From Solirubrobacter deserti (GTDB lineage Bacteria; Actinomycetota; Thermoleophilia; Solirubrobacterales; Solirubrobacteraceae), in NCBI RefSeq assembly GCF_003344625.1, contig NZ_QPKJ02000003.1, positions 1-64,000 of the forward strand: a stretch of 64,000 nt of DNA, written 5' to 3'. The first letter of the stretch is position 1, and each line of letters starts with the position of its first letter. The notes beneath the pieces were generated by a model, which saw only the letters and a list, made by a program, of their open reading frames with translations, was not told the origin of the DNA and did no database searches. A program made the position numbers and the translations under genes. Positions 35,151-45,016 of the stretch are shown here, piece after piece.

Positions 35151-36007
35151 AGCCCCAGCAGCCGCGCCGCGTTCTCCTTGAGCACGAGCGGCCGCACCTC
35201 GTCGCGGATGTCGATCTGCTCGAAGTCCCGCAGCCAGCGGTCCGGCGTGATCAACGGATAGTCGGAGCCAAACAGCATCTTGTGCTTGAGCAGGGTGTTC
35301 GTGTACCGCACCAGGCTCTCGGGGAAGTACTTCGGCGACCAGCCGCTCAGGTCGATGTACACGTTCGGCTTGTGGACTGCGATCGCGAGCGCCTCGTCCT
35401 GCCACGGGAACGACGGGTGGGCGAGGATGATGTTCAGGCCGCCGAAGTCCGCGGCGACGTCGTCGACCGCCATCGGGTTGGAGTACTTCAGGCGCACCCC
35501 GCCGCCGCCCGGCAGCCCGGCTCCGATCCCGGTCGTCCCCGAGTGGAAGAGCGCGATCAGCCCCGCCTCCTCGATCACCTCGTAGAGCGGATAGAACGTT
35601 CGGTCGTTGGGCCAGAACGCCTGCGTGTTCGGGTGGAACTTGAACCCGCGCGCGCCCCGCTCGATCCACTCGCGCGCCTCGCGCACGGCCAGCTTGCCCT
35701 TGTGCGGATCGACAGACGCGAACGGGATCAGCACGTCCGGGTTCGCCTCGGCGGCCGCCAGCACCTCCGCGTTGCCCAGCCGCTTGCGCCCCATCCCCGC
35801 TTCGTCGTCCACGGTGAAGATCACGGCGGCGATGCGGCGCTCGCGGTAGTAGTCGGCGACCTCCTGCGCGGTCGGCTGCGGCGGCGAGCCCCCGAAGTAC
35901 TTGCCCGCCGCCTCCAGCACCTCCGCCGTCACCGGGTCCTGCGGCTCACCGTCGTTGCGCTCGGCGTGCGTGTGCACGTCGATCGCGACCAGGTCCGCGA
36001 CGTTCAC
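35147..36007 (-). CDS. Amidohydrolase-2 family (ACMSD-like)
   Basis: 286 residues. A TIM-barrel metal enzyme: IDVHTHAERNDG near the start (HxH), GARGFKFHPN in the middle, IILAHPSFPWQDEA (metal His) and KMLFGSDYPLITPD (catalytic Asp) near the end. Members decarboxylate or hydrolyse aromatic-derived acids. Overlaps both neighbours by four bases in the operon. Substrate unknown. Confidence 0.85.
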
Positions 36008-36870
36008 GTCAGATCCAGCTCCGGCAGCCGCACCCCGTACGGCTGCGGCTCGAAGGCCGCGACGGCGTCGGCGATCGCGTCCGCGGTCCAGCCCCCGTCG
36101 CGCAGCTCGAAGGCGATCTCGGCCGGGTGCGAGTGCAGCGACAGCCGGTCGCCGCCGATCCCGATCGCCTGCCCCGTGACGCCCGCCGACGCATCCGACG
36201 CGAAGTACACCACCAGCGGCGCGCAGTCGGACGCAGGGCCGAGCGCGTGCTCACGCCGCACCTCGGGCGGGAACTCGTCGCGGCCCACCAAAGGCGCATA
36301 CATCGGAATCGTCTCGGTCATCGCCGTCCACGCCGTCGGCACGATCGCGTTGACGGTCACCTGCGCCCGCGCGAGCTCCAGCGCCCACGTGCGCGCGAAC
36401 GCGACCACCCCCGCCTTCGCCGCCGCGTAGTTCGTCTGCCCGAAGTTGCCGTACTGCCCGGCGGGTGACCCGACGACGACGATCCGGCCGCCCTCCCCCT
36501 GCTCGCGGAGCCGGATCGCCGCCGCCCGGGCACAGGTGAACGTGCCGCGCAGGTGCGTCTCCACGACGAGGTCGAAGTCCTCGTCGGTCATCTTCCACAG
36601 CACCTTGTCGCGCAGCACGCCGGCGTTGGTGACCATCACATCCAGCCGGCCGTAGGCCTCCACCGCGGTCGCGACGAGCATGTCCGCCGTCTCCGCCGAC
36701 CCCACCGGGCCGGGCGCGGCGACGCCGCCGATCGCCGACGCCACCTCGTCCGCGCCCTCGAGGTCGTTCACCACGACCGAGGCGCCCGCCGCCGCCAGCG
36801 CCTCCGCGTAGGCGCGCCCCAGCCCGCGCCCCGCGCCCGTGACGATCGCGACCTTCCCGTCGAGCCTCAT
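36004..36870 (-). CDS. Short-chain dehydrogenase/reductase
   Basis: 288 residues. Rossmann TGAGRGLGRAYAEALAAAGA (NAD binding), DVMVTNAGVLRDK, GSPAGQYGNFGQTNYAAAKA (Ser plus YxxxK catalytic residues) and the NAIVPTAWTAM tail. The C-terminus beyond residue 240 resembles the extended SDRs used in fatty-acid or steroid side-chain breakdown, beside a MaoC hydratase. Likely an NAD-dependent 3-hydroxyacyl-CoA dehydrogenase. Confidence 0.87.
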   Translation of the reverse strand: MRLDGKVAIVTGAGRGLGRAYAEALAAAGASVVVNDLEGADEVASAIGGVAAPGPVGSAETADMLVATAVEAYGRLDVMVTNAGVLRDKVLWKMTDEDFDLVVETHLRGTFTCARAAAIRLREQGEGGRIVVVGSPAGQYGNFGQTNYAAAKAGVVAFARTWALELARAQVTVNAIVPTAWTAMTETIPMYAPLVGRDEFPPEVRREHALGPASDCAPLVVYFASDASAGVTGQAIGIGGDRLSLHSHPAEIAFELRDGGWTADAIADAVAAFEPQPYGVRLPELDLT

Positions 36871-37307
36871 GCGTAGTACCGGAACAGGCAGTCGGCGACC
36901 ACCGCGGGCTTGTCCTGGTCGCGCACCTCGACCGTCATCGTGACCTTCACCTGCACGCCTCCTCGCACTTCACTGACTTCGCCGACTTCCGCCACGCCCC
37001 GGAACGACGCCCCCACCGGCAGCGGCGCCGGAAAGCGCAGCCGATCCATCCCGTAGTTGACGCCGGTCGCGCCGGACACGTCCAGCAGCTCCTGCGAGAT
37101 CGGCGCCAGCAGCGCCACGCTCAGGTAGCCGTGGGCGATCGTCCCGCCGAACGGCGAGTCCTTCGCCCGCTCGGGGTCGACGTGGATGTAGTTGTGGTCC
37201 TCGGTCACGTCGGCGAACGCGTTCACGCGCTCCTGCGTCATCTCGCGCCACGCCGTCGGGCCGAGGCGCTGCCCGGCCAGGCCGGGCAGCTCCGCCAGGG
37301 CCGGCAT
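36867..37307 (-). CDS. MaoC-like enoyl-CoA hydratase
   Basis: 146 residues. Hot-dog fold with the R-specific hydratase signature: AFADVTEDHNYIHVDPERAK (catalytic Asp-x4-His) and FGGTIAHGYLSVALLAPI. It would hydrate a trans-2-enoyl-CoA. Start overlaps the stop of the importer binding-protein gene (TGATG). With the ligase and SDR it can form a short beta-oxidation-like route. Confidence 0.88.
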   Translation of the reverse strand: MPALAELPGLAGQRLGPTAWREMTQERVNAFADVTEDHNYIHVDPERAKDSPFGGTIAHGYLSVALLAPISQELLDVSGATGVNYGMDRLRFPAPLPVGASFRGVAEVGEVSEVRGGVQVKVTMTVEVRDQDKPAVVADCLFRYYA

Positions 37308-38557
37308 CAGAACGAGTAGCCCTCGGCGTCGGCGGCCTGGGCCGGCTCACCGAGCGCCTCGAGCCCGCCCGGCGCGTCCTTGCTCACCTTCGCGATGTAC
37401 ACCAGCGAGCCCGGAGGCGAGGCCGGGTCGCTGAAGTCGAGCGTTCCCGCGACGGTCCCGCCCGTGTCCAGCGCCGTCAGCGAGTGCAGCGCGTCGAGCA
37501 CGCCCTTGCGCGTGAGGTCCTTGTTCTCGCACGCCTTCGTCAGCGCCGCGTCGGCGATCTGCGCGCCCGCGTACGCGTACAGCGAGCCGTTGGAGGACGG
37601 CGTGCCCTTCGGGTACTTGGCCTGGTACTCGGACAGGAACTTGGTCACGCCCTCGCTCTGCACCGACAGCGGCGCCATCGAGGAGACGACGAAGTAGTTC
37701 GCCTCCATCGCGTCGGCGGCGGGCGTGGTGAGCAGCTGCGGCGTCCAGCCCGGCCCGTTCGCCACGATCGGCACGTCCAGCTTCTGGGACGCGGCCAAAC
37801 CGGCCAGCGAAGCGGCCTGCGGCGGCGCGGCGCTGAACAGGATCGCCTTCACGCCCGCCTTCTTGAACGCGGACACCTGGCCGGTCATGTCCTGGTCGGC
37901 CGGCGTGATCTTCTGCTCGAGGATCTCCAGCCCGTGCTTCTCAGCGGCGAACTTCGAGCCCTTGAGCGCGTTCTCGCCGTAGTCGCCCTCGAAGTACAGG
38001 TGACCGATCGTGTCCCCGGACGCGACCCCGTGCTCCTTCATCAAGAAGTCGACGGCGTTGATGGCCTCGATGTCGTAGGTCGTGCCCGCGATGGCGACGT
38101 TCTCGCTCGGCAGGATGTCCGACGTCCAGCCCGCGAAGTTGAGGAACATCTGGTCCTGCTGGACGTTGGGCAGCAGCGCGTTGACGATCGAGGAGCCGAG
38201 CACCAGGCCCAGCCCGATCACGTCGCCCGACAACTGCTGGTAGGCGGCGACCGCCTTCTGGGGGTCGTAGCCCGTGTCCTGGACCTTGACCTCGATCTGG
38301 CGTCCGCAGATCCCGCCCGCCTTGTTCTTCGCGTCCCAGTAGAGGTTCGCGCCCTCCATCTGCGACTTGCCGTTGGGCGCGAACACGCCGCTGAGGTCCG
38401 GCAGGTACCCGAGCGTGATGGTGTCGGCGGACGCGCCCGGACCGGTCTTGACCGCCTGCTCGCCCGAGCCCTTCGCGGGCTCCTCCTCCGCGCCGCCCTT
38501 GCCGCACGCCGTCACCGTGAACGCGAGCACCACCGCGAGCAGTCCGACACGCCTCAT
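37307..38557 (-). CDS. livK: ABC importer substrate-binding lipoprotein, LivK-like
   Basis: 416 residues. Lipoprotein signal with lipobox near LAFTVTACGKGG (Cys about residue 18). A periplasmic-binding fold of the branched-chain amino-acid type follows: ITLGYLPDLSGVFAPNGKSQ, KVQDTGYDPQKAVAAYQQL and VLGSSIVNALLPNVQQDQMF. Such proteins also bind aromatic acids, amides or urea; the neighbouring catabolic genes suggest a carboxylic acid. Confidence 0.87.
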   Translation of the reverse strand: MRRVGLLAVVLAFTVTACGKGGAEEEPAKGSGEQAVKTGPGASADTITLGYLPDLSGVFAPNGKSQMEGANLYWDAKNKAGGICGRQIEVKVQDTGYDPQKAVAAYQQLSGDVIGLGLVLGSSIVNALLPNVQQDQMFLNFAGWTSDILPSENVAIAGTTYDIEAINAVDFLMKEHGVASGDTIGHLYFEGDYGENALKGSKFAAEKHGLEILEQKITPADQDMTGQVSAFKKAGVKAILFSAAPPQAASLAGLAASQKLDVPIVANGPGWTPQLLTTPAADAMEANYFVVSSMAPLSVQSEGVTKFLSEYQAKYPKGTPSSNGSLYAYAGAQIADAALTKACENKDLTRKGVLDALHSLTALDTGGTVAGTLDFSDPASPPGSLVYIAKVSKDAPGGLEALGEPAQAADAEGYSF

Positions 38558-39558
38558 ACGACCCTCTCCTTTCGGTGAACGAGCCCCGCGAGCCCGTCAC
38601 GGGCGAACAGCAGGACGGCGACGATCGCCGCCCCGTAGAGCAACCGGCTGAACTCCGCGGCCCCCACTCCGCCGCTTCCGGGTTCAGCGAGCAGCGGCAG
38701 CGAGCCGCTGTAGTGGTTGAGGATCAGCGGCAGCGCGGTGACGAACACCGCGCCCGCGGCCGCGCCGCCGACCGATCCGGCGCCCCCGATCACGACCATC
38801 ACCAGGAAGTCGATCGACAGCAGCAGCCCGAACGACTCGGGGACGATGCGCCCGAACGCGAGCGCCATCAGCACGCCGCCGAGCCCGGCGTACATCGAGG
38901 ACACCGTGAACGCCGCGGCCTTGTAGCGGACGACATCGATGCCGTTGGTGGCCGCCGCGACCTCGCTGTCGCGCACCGTGGCGAGCGCACGGCCCGGCCG
39001 CGAGCGCACGAGGTTGTGCCCGTACCAGAGCGAGAGCGCCACGAGGACCAGCCCGAGGTACCAGAGCTTCTCGAGCGGACCGTAGGGCACGCCGAGCACC
39101 ACCAGCCCGTCCGCGCCGGTGAACTCGAAGCCGAACAGGCTGAACGGCGGCACGGCCACGCCGCGGTAGCCGCCTGTGATCCCGGTCGCGTTCTGGAAGA
39201 TGTGCTGGCCGAGGAAGACGAGGCCGAGGCTGGCGAGCCCGAGGTAGATGCCGCGCACGCGGCCCGCGATCGGGCTGAAGAGCGCGCCCGCGACCCCCGC
39301 CAGCAGCACCGCCGCGACCAGCGCGAGCAGCGGCGGGATGCGGTCCGCCAGGTACGCGTAGCCGTAGGCGCCGATCGCGACGAAGAACGCGTGCGCGAGC
39401 GAGAGCTGGCCCGCGATGCCGACCAGGATCGAGAGCCCGATCGCGGCGATGATCGCGGCCATCGCGAACAGCCCGGTCTGCAGCCAGAACGCCTCGAACC
39501 AGATCGGCACCGCGGCCAGCAGCACGACGACCACCGCGGCTCCCAGCCACCTAGACAC
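38554..39558 (-). CDS. livM: ABC importer permease, LivM-like
   Basis: 334 residues with eight to ten helices. LivM signature near LSILVGIAGQLSLAHAFFVA, then GYAYLADRIPPLLAL and DFLVMVVIGGAGSVGGAAAG near the end. Overlaps LivK by four bases and LivH by eight. Confidence 0.9.
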   Translation of the reverse strand: MSRWLGAAVVVVLLAAVPIWFEAFWLQTGLFAMAAIIAAIGLSILVGIAGQLSLAHAFFVAIGAYGYAYLADRIPPLLALVAAVLLAGVAGALFSPIAGRVRGIYLGLASLGLVFLGQHIFQNATGITGGYRGVAVPPFSLFGFEFTGADGLVVLGVPYGPLEKLWYLGLVLVALSLWYGHNLVRSRPGRALATVRDSEVAAATNGIDVVRYKAAAFTVSSMYAGLGGVLMALAFGRIVPESFGLLLSIDFLVMVVIGGAGSVGGAAAGAVFVTALPLILNHYSGSLPLLAEPGSGGVGAAEFSRLLYGAAIVAVLLFARDGLAGLVHRKERVV

Positions 39559-40441
39559 GCGTCACCTCCCGCGTCCCGAACAACCCCGAGGGCCGGACCA
39601 ACAGCACGAGCAGCATCACCGCGAACGGCGCGACGCCGCCCAGCCCGCGGCCGAGGAACGACAGCTCCTCCTGGTAGCCCGCGGTGAGCACCGAGACGAC
39701 GCCGATGATCAAGCCGCCGAGCACGGCGCCGCCGGGCGAGTCGAACCCGCCGAGCACGACCGCCGGGATCGTGGCCAGGGCGAGCAGGCCCACGCTGCCG
39801 GTCACGCCCGCCGCCGGGAAGCTCGTCAGGAACAGCCCGCCGATCGCGGCCAGGGCGCCGGCGAGCGCCCACGCCGTCGCCGCCACGCGGTTGAGCCGGA
39901 TGCCCATCAGCGACGCGACCTCGCCGTCCTCGGCCGCCGAGCGCATGGCGATCCCGAAGTCGGTGAACTTGAACGCGAGCCAGAAGCCCGCGACGAGCAC
40001 GGCCGCCACGCCGCCCGCGAGCACGCGCGAGGTGGCGACGCGGATGCCGGCGACCTCGGTCACGTCGCTGCCCCACGGCGCGCCGATGTTCAGCACGTCC
40101 GTGCCGATCCGGCGCGAGAGCTCGGTCGCGAGCAGGATGTCGACGCCGAGCGTGAGGATCGCGAGCGTGCCGAGATCGGCGCGGCGGATGCGGCGGATCA
40201 GCACGGCGTCGATCAACACCGACGCCACCGCGGCCGCCAACACACCGAGCGCCACCGCGAGCGCGAACCCGACCGACTCGTGCGCGCGGGCGATCACGTA
40301 CGCGCCCAGCAGCAGCACCGAGCCCTGCGCGAAGTTGATCACGTGCGTGGCCTTGAAGACGGTCACGAACCCGAGCGCGACGAGCGAGTAGATCGCCCCG
40401 AGGAACAGGCCGCCCACGAACAACGTCACGAACTGGTTCAC
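39551..40441 (-). CDS. livH: ABC importer permease, LivH-like
   Basis: 296 residues from GTG 40441, overlapping the stop of the ATPase gene (GTGA). LivH pattern: GLFLGAIYSLVALGFVTVFK, then VINFAQGSVLLLGAYV and VLGGFDSPGGAVLGGLIIGV. The open frame extends into the ATPase gene on the same strand, but that part is shadow sequence. Confidence 0.9.
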   Translation of the reverse strand: MNQFVTLFVGGLFLGAIYSLVALGFVTVFKATHVINFAQGSVLLLGAYVIARAHESVGFALAVALGVLAAAVASVLIDAVLIRRIRRADLGTLAILTLGVDILLATELSRRIGTDVLNIGAPWGSDVTEVAGIRVATSRVLAGGVAAVLVAGFWLAFKFTDFGIAMRSAAEDGEVASLMGIRLNRVAATAWALAGALAAIGGLFLTSFPAAGVTGSVGLLALATIPAVVLGGFDSPGGAVLGGLIIGVVSVLTAGYQEELSFLGRGLGGVAPFAVMLLVLLVRPSGLFGTREVTRV

Positions 40442-41961
40442 GCCGCCGCTCCCAGATAGGCCTTGAGCACGTCCGGGTCGCGCTGGACCGTGGCCGGCGT
40501 CCCGTCGGCGATCCGCTTGCCGAAGTCGAGCACCGTGACCCGATCGGCCATCCCCATCACGAACGTCATGTCGTGCTCGACCAGCAGCACGGAGATGCCG
40601 AGCTCCGCGCGGGCGCGTGAGATCGCGTCGGCCATGGCCGCGGACTCGTCGCGGACCATGCCGGCGACGGGCTCGTCGAGCAGCAGCAACTCGGGCTCCG
40701 CGCACAGCGCGCGGGCGAGCTCCACGCGCTTGCGCGTGCCGTAGGAGAGCGTGCCGACGGGGCGTTCGAGCTCGGTCAGCCCGAGCAGCTCGGCGATCTC
40801 GCGCACGCGCGCCTCGTGCTCCGCCCGCTCCCGCCGCGCGCGGGGCAGCTTGAGCCCGTCGGCGAGGAACCCCGACCGCATCAGCCGGTGGCGCGCAACG
40901 AGCAGGTTGTCCAGCACGGACACCCGCGGAGAGAGCGCGATGTTCTGGAACGTGCGCGCGACGCCGAGCGCGGCGATCCGGTGCGGGCGCAGCCTCGTGA
41001 GCTCGTGGCTCCCGTAACGCACCGATCCGGCGCTCGCCGCGTAGACGCCGGAGAGCACGTTCAGGCACGTGGACTTGCCCGCGCCGTTCGGGCCGATCAG
41101 CGCGTGCAGCGAGCCGGGCTCGACGGTGAACGAGACGTCGGACAGCGCGGCCAGGCCACCGAAGCGGACGGACAGCGCTTCCACCGCGAGCGGCTGCGCG
41201 GAGCTCTCCACGCGCGTCCCGGTCGCGGCGGCCTGCGTGGACACGCCGAGGTAGCGCTCCCTGACGGCCTCGCTCTCGGCCAGCTCCTCCGCCGTCCCCC
41301 GCAGCGCGACCTCACCGACTTCGAGCACGACCGCGTGATCGGCCACCGCCAGCGCCATCGCCGCGTTCTGCTCCACGAGCACGACGGTCACGCCGCGCGC
41401 GTTGATCTCACGGATCACCTCGCCGACGCGCTCGACGATCTTCGGCGCGAGCCCGAGCGAAGGCTCGTCGAGCAGCAGCACCTGGGGCGAGGCCATCAGC
41501 GCCCGGCCGATCGCGAGCATCTGCTGCTCGCCGCCGCTGAGCAGACCGGCGCGCTGGGTCGCGCGCTCGCGCAGGATCGGGAACAGCTCGTCGACCCACG
41601 CGCGCGCCTCGGCCCGCTTGGCCCTGTCGGGCGCGGCGAGGCCGCCGGCGCGCAGGTTCTCCTCCACCGTGAGGTTGGCGAACACGCGCCGGCCCTCCGG
41701 CACCTGGACGAGCCCGGAGCGCGCGATCGAAGCGGCGTCGTCGCGCGGCAGCGCCTTGCCGCGCAGCTCGATCGTGCCACCCGTGATCGCGCCGCCCGAG
41801 GCCGGCAGCGTGCCGGATAGCGCGCGCAGCAGCGTGGACTTGCCCGCGCCGTTGTTGCCGAGCACAGCGACCACCGAGCCCTCGGGCACCGAGAGCGAGA
41901 CACCGCGCAGCGCCTTCACGGCGCCCGCGTAGCTCACGCGCAGGTCGTGCACGTCCAGCAA
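40438..41961 (-). CDS. Fused LivF-LivG ATPase
   Basis: 507 residues with two complete ABC domains in one chain. N-terminal half, LivF-like: Walker A VLGNNGAGKSTLLRALSG, signature LLSGGEQQMLAIGRALM, Walker B LLLDEPSLGLAP. Linker about residues 232-260. C-terminal half, LivG-like: Walker A LIGPNGAGKSTCLNVLSG, a degenerate signature GTLSYGTRKRVELARAL, Walker B LLLDEPVAGM. Usually these are two genes in the order livG, livF; here F precedes G in a single polypeptide. First gene of the operon, presumably read from the promoter at about 42006-42030. Confidence 0.9.
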   Translation of the reverse strand: MLDVHDLRVSYAGAVKALRGVSLSVPEGSVVAVLGNNGAGKSTLLRALSGTLPASGGAITGGTIELRGKALPRDDAASIARSGLVQVPEGRRVFANLTVEENLRAGGLAAPDRAKRAEARAWVDELFPILRERATQRAGLLSGGEQQMLAIGRALMASPQVLLLDEPSLGLAPKIVERVGEVIREINARGVTVVLVEQNAAMALAVADHAVVLEVGEVALRGTAEELAESEAVRERYLGVSTQAAATGTRVESSAQPLAVEALSVRFGGLAALSDVSFTVEPGSLHALIGPNGAGKSTCLNVLSGVYAASAGSVRYGSHELTRLRPHRIAALGVARTFQNIALSPRVSVLDNLLVARHRLMRSGFLADGLKLPRARRERAEHEARVREIAELLGLTELERPVGTLSYGTRKRVELARALCAEPELLLLDEPVAGMVRDESAAMADAISRARAELGISVLLVEHDMTFVMGMADRVTVLDFGKRIADGTPATVQRDPDVLKAYLGAAA

Positions 41962-42007
41962 CTGCCCACCACACCTCTCTCCTCGCCGGTGGTCTGCGAG
42001 GAGCGTA

Positions 42008-42030
42008 TTCGGCTACCTGACTACTGTCAA
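42008..42030 (-). promoter_or_regulatory. liv-operon promoter
   Basis: On the minus strand TTGACA (42025-42030) is followed, 17 bases on, by a weak TACGCT -10. The -35 overlaps the MarR stop codon. Its GACAGTAGT resembles the MarR half-site GACAGTACT at 42486. Confidence 0.45.
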
Positions 42031-42479
42031 CGGGGACCGAACCCCGCGCCGAGCCGGTAGACCGCGTTGACGAGCGCCCCCGTCAGCTGCTCGCGGCCGG
42101 CCTCGTCAAGGTCGGCGAGCATGGCGTTCTCCATGTGCCCGACGGCCCGGTCGCAGGCGGTCAAGACCTCGCGCCCGCGGTCGCTCAGGGTCACCTCGAG
42201 CACCCGCCCGTGGTTGGCCGCGGGCGAGCGGACGATGTACCCGTCGGCCTCGAGCGAGTTGAGAACTTCGGCCATGGACTGCGGTGTCACGTACGTCCGG
42301 CGCGCGAGCTGGGCGTTCGAGAGCCCGGGCCGGTCGCGCAGGATCGAGAGCGCGGTGTACTTCGGGACGGTGAGGTTGAAGGGGGCGACGAGCGCGCCGA
42401 TCTCACGCCGGATCGCACGGTCCAGCCGACCGATGACGTAGCCGATGTGCGGAGTGATCACCTGCGGCTGCGAGGACAC
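42027..42479 (-). CDS. MarR-family regulator
   Basis: 150 residues from GTG 42479; the frame is open to 42869, but typical MarR length and the start (SSQPQVITPHIGYVIGRLDR) favour the GTG. Winged helix: APFNLTVPKYTALSILRDRP, then LSNAQLARRTYVTPQSMAEV and VRSPAANHGRVLEVTLSDRG. Sits directly upstream of, and in line with, the liv-like operon, and is divergent from the DUF6351 gene. Members respond to small aromatic acids. Confidence 0.88.
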   Translation of the reverse strand: MSSQPQVITPHIGYVIGRLDRAIRREIGALVAPFNLTVPKYTALSILRDRPGLSNAQLARRTYVTPQSMAEVLNSLEADGYIVRSPAANHGRVLEVTLSDRGREVLTACDRAVGHMENAMLADLDEAGREQLTGALVNAVYRLGAGFGPR

Positions 42480-42485
42480 GCGGGC

Positions 42486-42513
42486 GACAGTACTGGACAC
42501 GAGGAGTATTGTC
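42486..42513. promoter_or_regulatory. Candidate MarR operator
   Basis: GACAGTACT (42486-42494) and AGTATTGTC (42505-42513) form an inverted repeat with one mismatch and a 10-base centre, in the divergent region between the MarR start and the DUF6351 gene. Confidence 0.5.
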
Positions 42514-42558
42514 GAAACGAGTCTCAGGCCACCTGTCATCTGGGGAGAGGAGAGGGCC

Positions 42559-45006
42559 ATGGTCGGTCGCGCGTCGGCGGTCGCCGTGTTGCTGGTCGCA
42601 GGGCTGGGCGCGGGAAGCGCGCACGCGAGCGGGGTGCAGTCGCTCGAAGTGCTGTCCAACCGTGCGGACCTTGTCTCGGGCGGTGACGCGCTCGTCGCCG
42701 CGAAGGTCAGCGGGCCGGTCACGGTCGACCTCAACGGGACCGACGTGACGAGCGCGTTCGTGGCCGGCGACGGCGAGGTACGCGGCCTCGTCAGCGGCTT
42801 GCGAGTGGGCGAGAACGTCCTGACCGTGCGCGACGCCGGCGGTGCCGGCAAACGGCTCACGATCACCAACCACCCGATCGGCGGCCCGATCTTCTCCGGT
42901 CCACAGGTGACGCCCTACGCCTGCAACCCGAACGCGTCCAACCCGCCGCTCGGCGCGGCCACCGACGCCCAGTGCAACGCGCCGACCAAGGTGGAGCTGC
43001 TGTACCGCAACGCCGCGAACCAGTTCGCGCCGTATGACGTCGGGAACCCACCGGCCGACGTGCAGACGACGACCACCGACCGCGGCCTGACCGTCCCGTT
43101 CATCGTCCAGCGCGTCACCGGCACGGTCAACCGCGGCATCTACCAGCTCGCCGTGCTCGTGGACCCGAGCAAGCCGATCGAGCCGTTCGCGGCCGCGCAG
43201 CCGTGGAGCGGGAAGCTGCTCTACACGTTCGGCGGCGCGTGCGGCACCGAGCACCGCCAGCTCGGACCGGAGAACGTGCTCCGGCAGGTGCAGGCGCTCG
43301 GCACCGGCTTCGCGGTCGCGACCTCGAGCCTGAACATCTACGCGCAGAACTGCAACGACGTGGTCTCCGCCGAGGCGGCGATGATGACCAAGGAGATCGC
43401 GATCGAGCGCTTCGGGCCGGTGAAGTACACGCTCGGCACGGGCGGCTCGGCGGCGACGATGCAGCAGCACCTGCTGGCCGAGAACTACCCCGGGCTGCTG
43501 AACGGGCTGATGACGAGCCAGGCCTTCGAGGACCACTGGACGCAGGTGCAGGGCTCGCTCGACTGCCGCGTCCTGATGCACTACTTCTGGCCGACGAGCC
43601 CGCTGTCGCAGCCGGGGCACGCGACCGCGCCGCCCAACGCGCTGTTCCCGACCGCCGCTTCCCGCCAGCCCGTGTGGGGCTCGAACCCCACCAACCCGGA
43701 CAACCTCTGCGGGCAGAAGGTGCTCGCGTTCGGCGCCGACCGCACGGAGCTCGTCCCGGGCGCGAACGTCGCGTGCGGCCTGCAGCCCGCCCAGGTCTGG
43801 CATCCGGTGAACAACCCGACGGGCGAGCGCTGCGGCATCGCGGACTACATGCGCGCGGTCTTCGGCGTCACCGTCACGCCGGATGCGCCGAACGGCAAGG
43901 GCAAGCTCGCGATCGACAACGTCGGCGTGCAGTACGGGCTGGTGGCGCTGCAACGCGGGCAGATCACGCCCGAGCAGTTCGTCGACCTCAACGCCAAGGT
44001 CGGCGGGATCGACATCGACGGCAACTTCGTCGCGGCTCGTTCCGTCGCCGACCCGGACGCGCTGCGGATCGCATACGAGACCGGGCGTGTGAACAGCGCG
44101 ACCGGCGCGGCGAACCTGCCGGAGATCGACAACCGGACGGGCGGGCAGATGGACGACACCGGCTTCCATCCGGCATTCCACTCCTTCACCTACCGCGCGC
44201 GGCTGGATCGCTCCAACGGCCACCACGCCAACCAGGTGATCTGGCTCTCGCGCACGGGTGGGGCCGTGCCGAACCAGTTCGACGCGATGCGGCGCTGGTT
44301 GGACACCGGCGAGAAGCCGACGGAGGGCTGCTTCATGCCCGGCGGCGTGCGCGGCGACCTGAGCTGCAACGGCACGTGGACGCCGTACGGCAACCCGCGG
44401 CTCGCGGCGGGCGTCCCGTACACGCTGGACATCGTCAAGTGCCAGCTCAAGCCACTGGCGCGCGGCGACTACGCCGTGCCCTTCACCGACGAGCAGTGGG
44501 CGACGCTGCAGGCCACCTTCCCGGGCGGCGTCTGCGACTACAGCCAGCCGGGCGTGCGTCAGGGCCCGCCGAAGGCCCGCTGGCTGACGTTCGCCGACGG
44601 GCCGGGCGGCCGCGCGTTGGGCCACGCGCCGAGCGCGGTCGAGTTCGTTCCCGCGACGGTCGGCGGCACGGTGCCGGCGACGCTCGCACTCTCGATCGCG
44701 CCGGCCGCGTTCCCGCCGTTCGCTCCGGGCGTCGACCGCGACTACGAGGTCACGACCACCGCGACGGTCACGAGCACGGCTCAGAACGCGACGCTCTCGC
44801 ACTCCGAACCCGGGCACATGACCAACGGCGCGTTCACGCTGGCCGAGCCGCTGCGGATCGAGCTCGGCCGGACGACCTGGTCGGGGCCGACCTCCAGTGA
44901 GGCGGTGCCGGTCACGTTCAAGCAGTTGATCAAGTCCACCGACCCGCTGCGCACGGGTAGCTACTCGAGGACTGTGACCTTCACCTTGTCGACGACTTCG
45001 CCGTAG
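42559..45006 (+). CDS. Secreted DUF6351-family protein
   Basis: 815 residues with a Sec signal (VAVLLVAGLGAGSAHA) and a strong GGGAGAGGAG ribosome site. After a beta-rich start (VQSLEVLSNRADLVSGGDAL), the middle resembles the DUF6351 family, an alpha/beta-hydrolase-like secreted group from actinobacteria (GKLLYTFGGACGTEH, YTLGTGGSAATMQQHLLAEN, with the Ser motif GTGGSAAT). The C-terminal 110 residues (TVPATLALSI to YSRTVTFTLSTTSP) are a separate beta module also present at the end of the S15 protein near 62.3 kb. The substrate may be an ester or polymer outside the cell; it is unproven. Confidence 0.75.
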   Translation: MVGRASAVAVLLVAGLGAGSAHASGVQSLEVLSNRADLVSGGDALVAAKVSGPVTVDLNGTDVTSAFVAGDGEVRGLVSGLRVGENVLTVRDAGGAGKRLTITNHPIGGPIFSGPQVTPYACNPNASNPPLGAATDAQCNAPTKVELLYRNAANQFAPYDVGNPPADVQTTTTDRGLTVPFIVQRVTGTVNRGIYQLAVLVDPSKPIEPFAAAQPWSGKLLYTFGGACGTEHRQLGPENVLRQVQALGTGFAVATSSLNIYAQNCNDVVSAEAAMMTKEIAIERFGPVKYTLGTGGSAATMQQHLLAENYPGLLNGLMTSQAFEDHWTQVQGSLDCRVLMHYFWPTSPLSQPGHATAPPNALFPTAASRQPVWGSNPTNPDNLCGQKVLAFGADRTELVPGANVACGLQPAQVWHPVNNPTGERCGIADYMRAVFGVTVTPDAPNGKGKLAIDNVGVQYGLVALQRGQITPEQFVDLNAKVGGIDIDGNFVAARSVADPDALRIAYETGRVNSATGAANLPEIDNRTGGQMDDTGFHPAFHSFTYRARLDRSNGHHANQVIWLSRTGGAVPNQFDAMRRWLDTGEKPTEGCFMPGGVRGDLSCNGTWTPYGNPRLAAGVPYTLDIVKCQLKPLARGDYAVPFTDEQWATLQATFPGGVCDYSQPGVRQGPPKARWLTFADGPGGRALGHAPSAVEFVPATVGGTVPATLALSIAPAAFPPFAPGVDRDYEVTTTATVTSTAQNATLSHSEPGHMTNGAFTLAEPLRIELGRTTWSGPTSSEAVPVTFKQLIKSTDPLRTGSYSRTVTFTLSTTSP

Positions 45007-45016
45007 GCACGCTATG

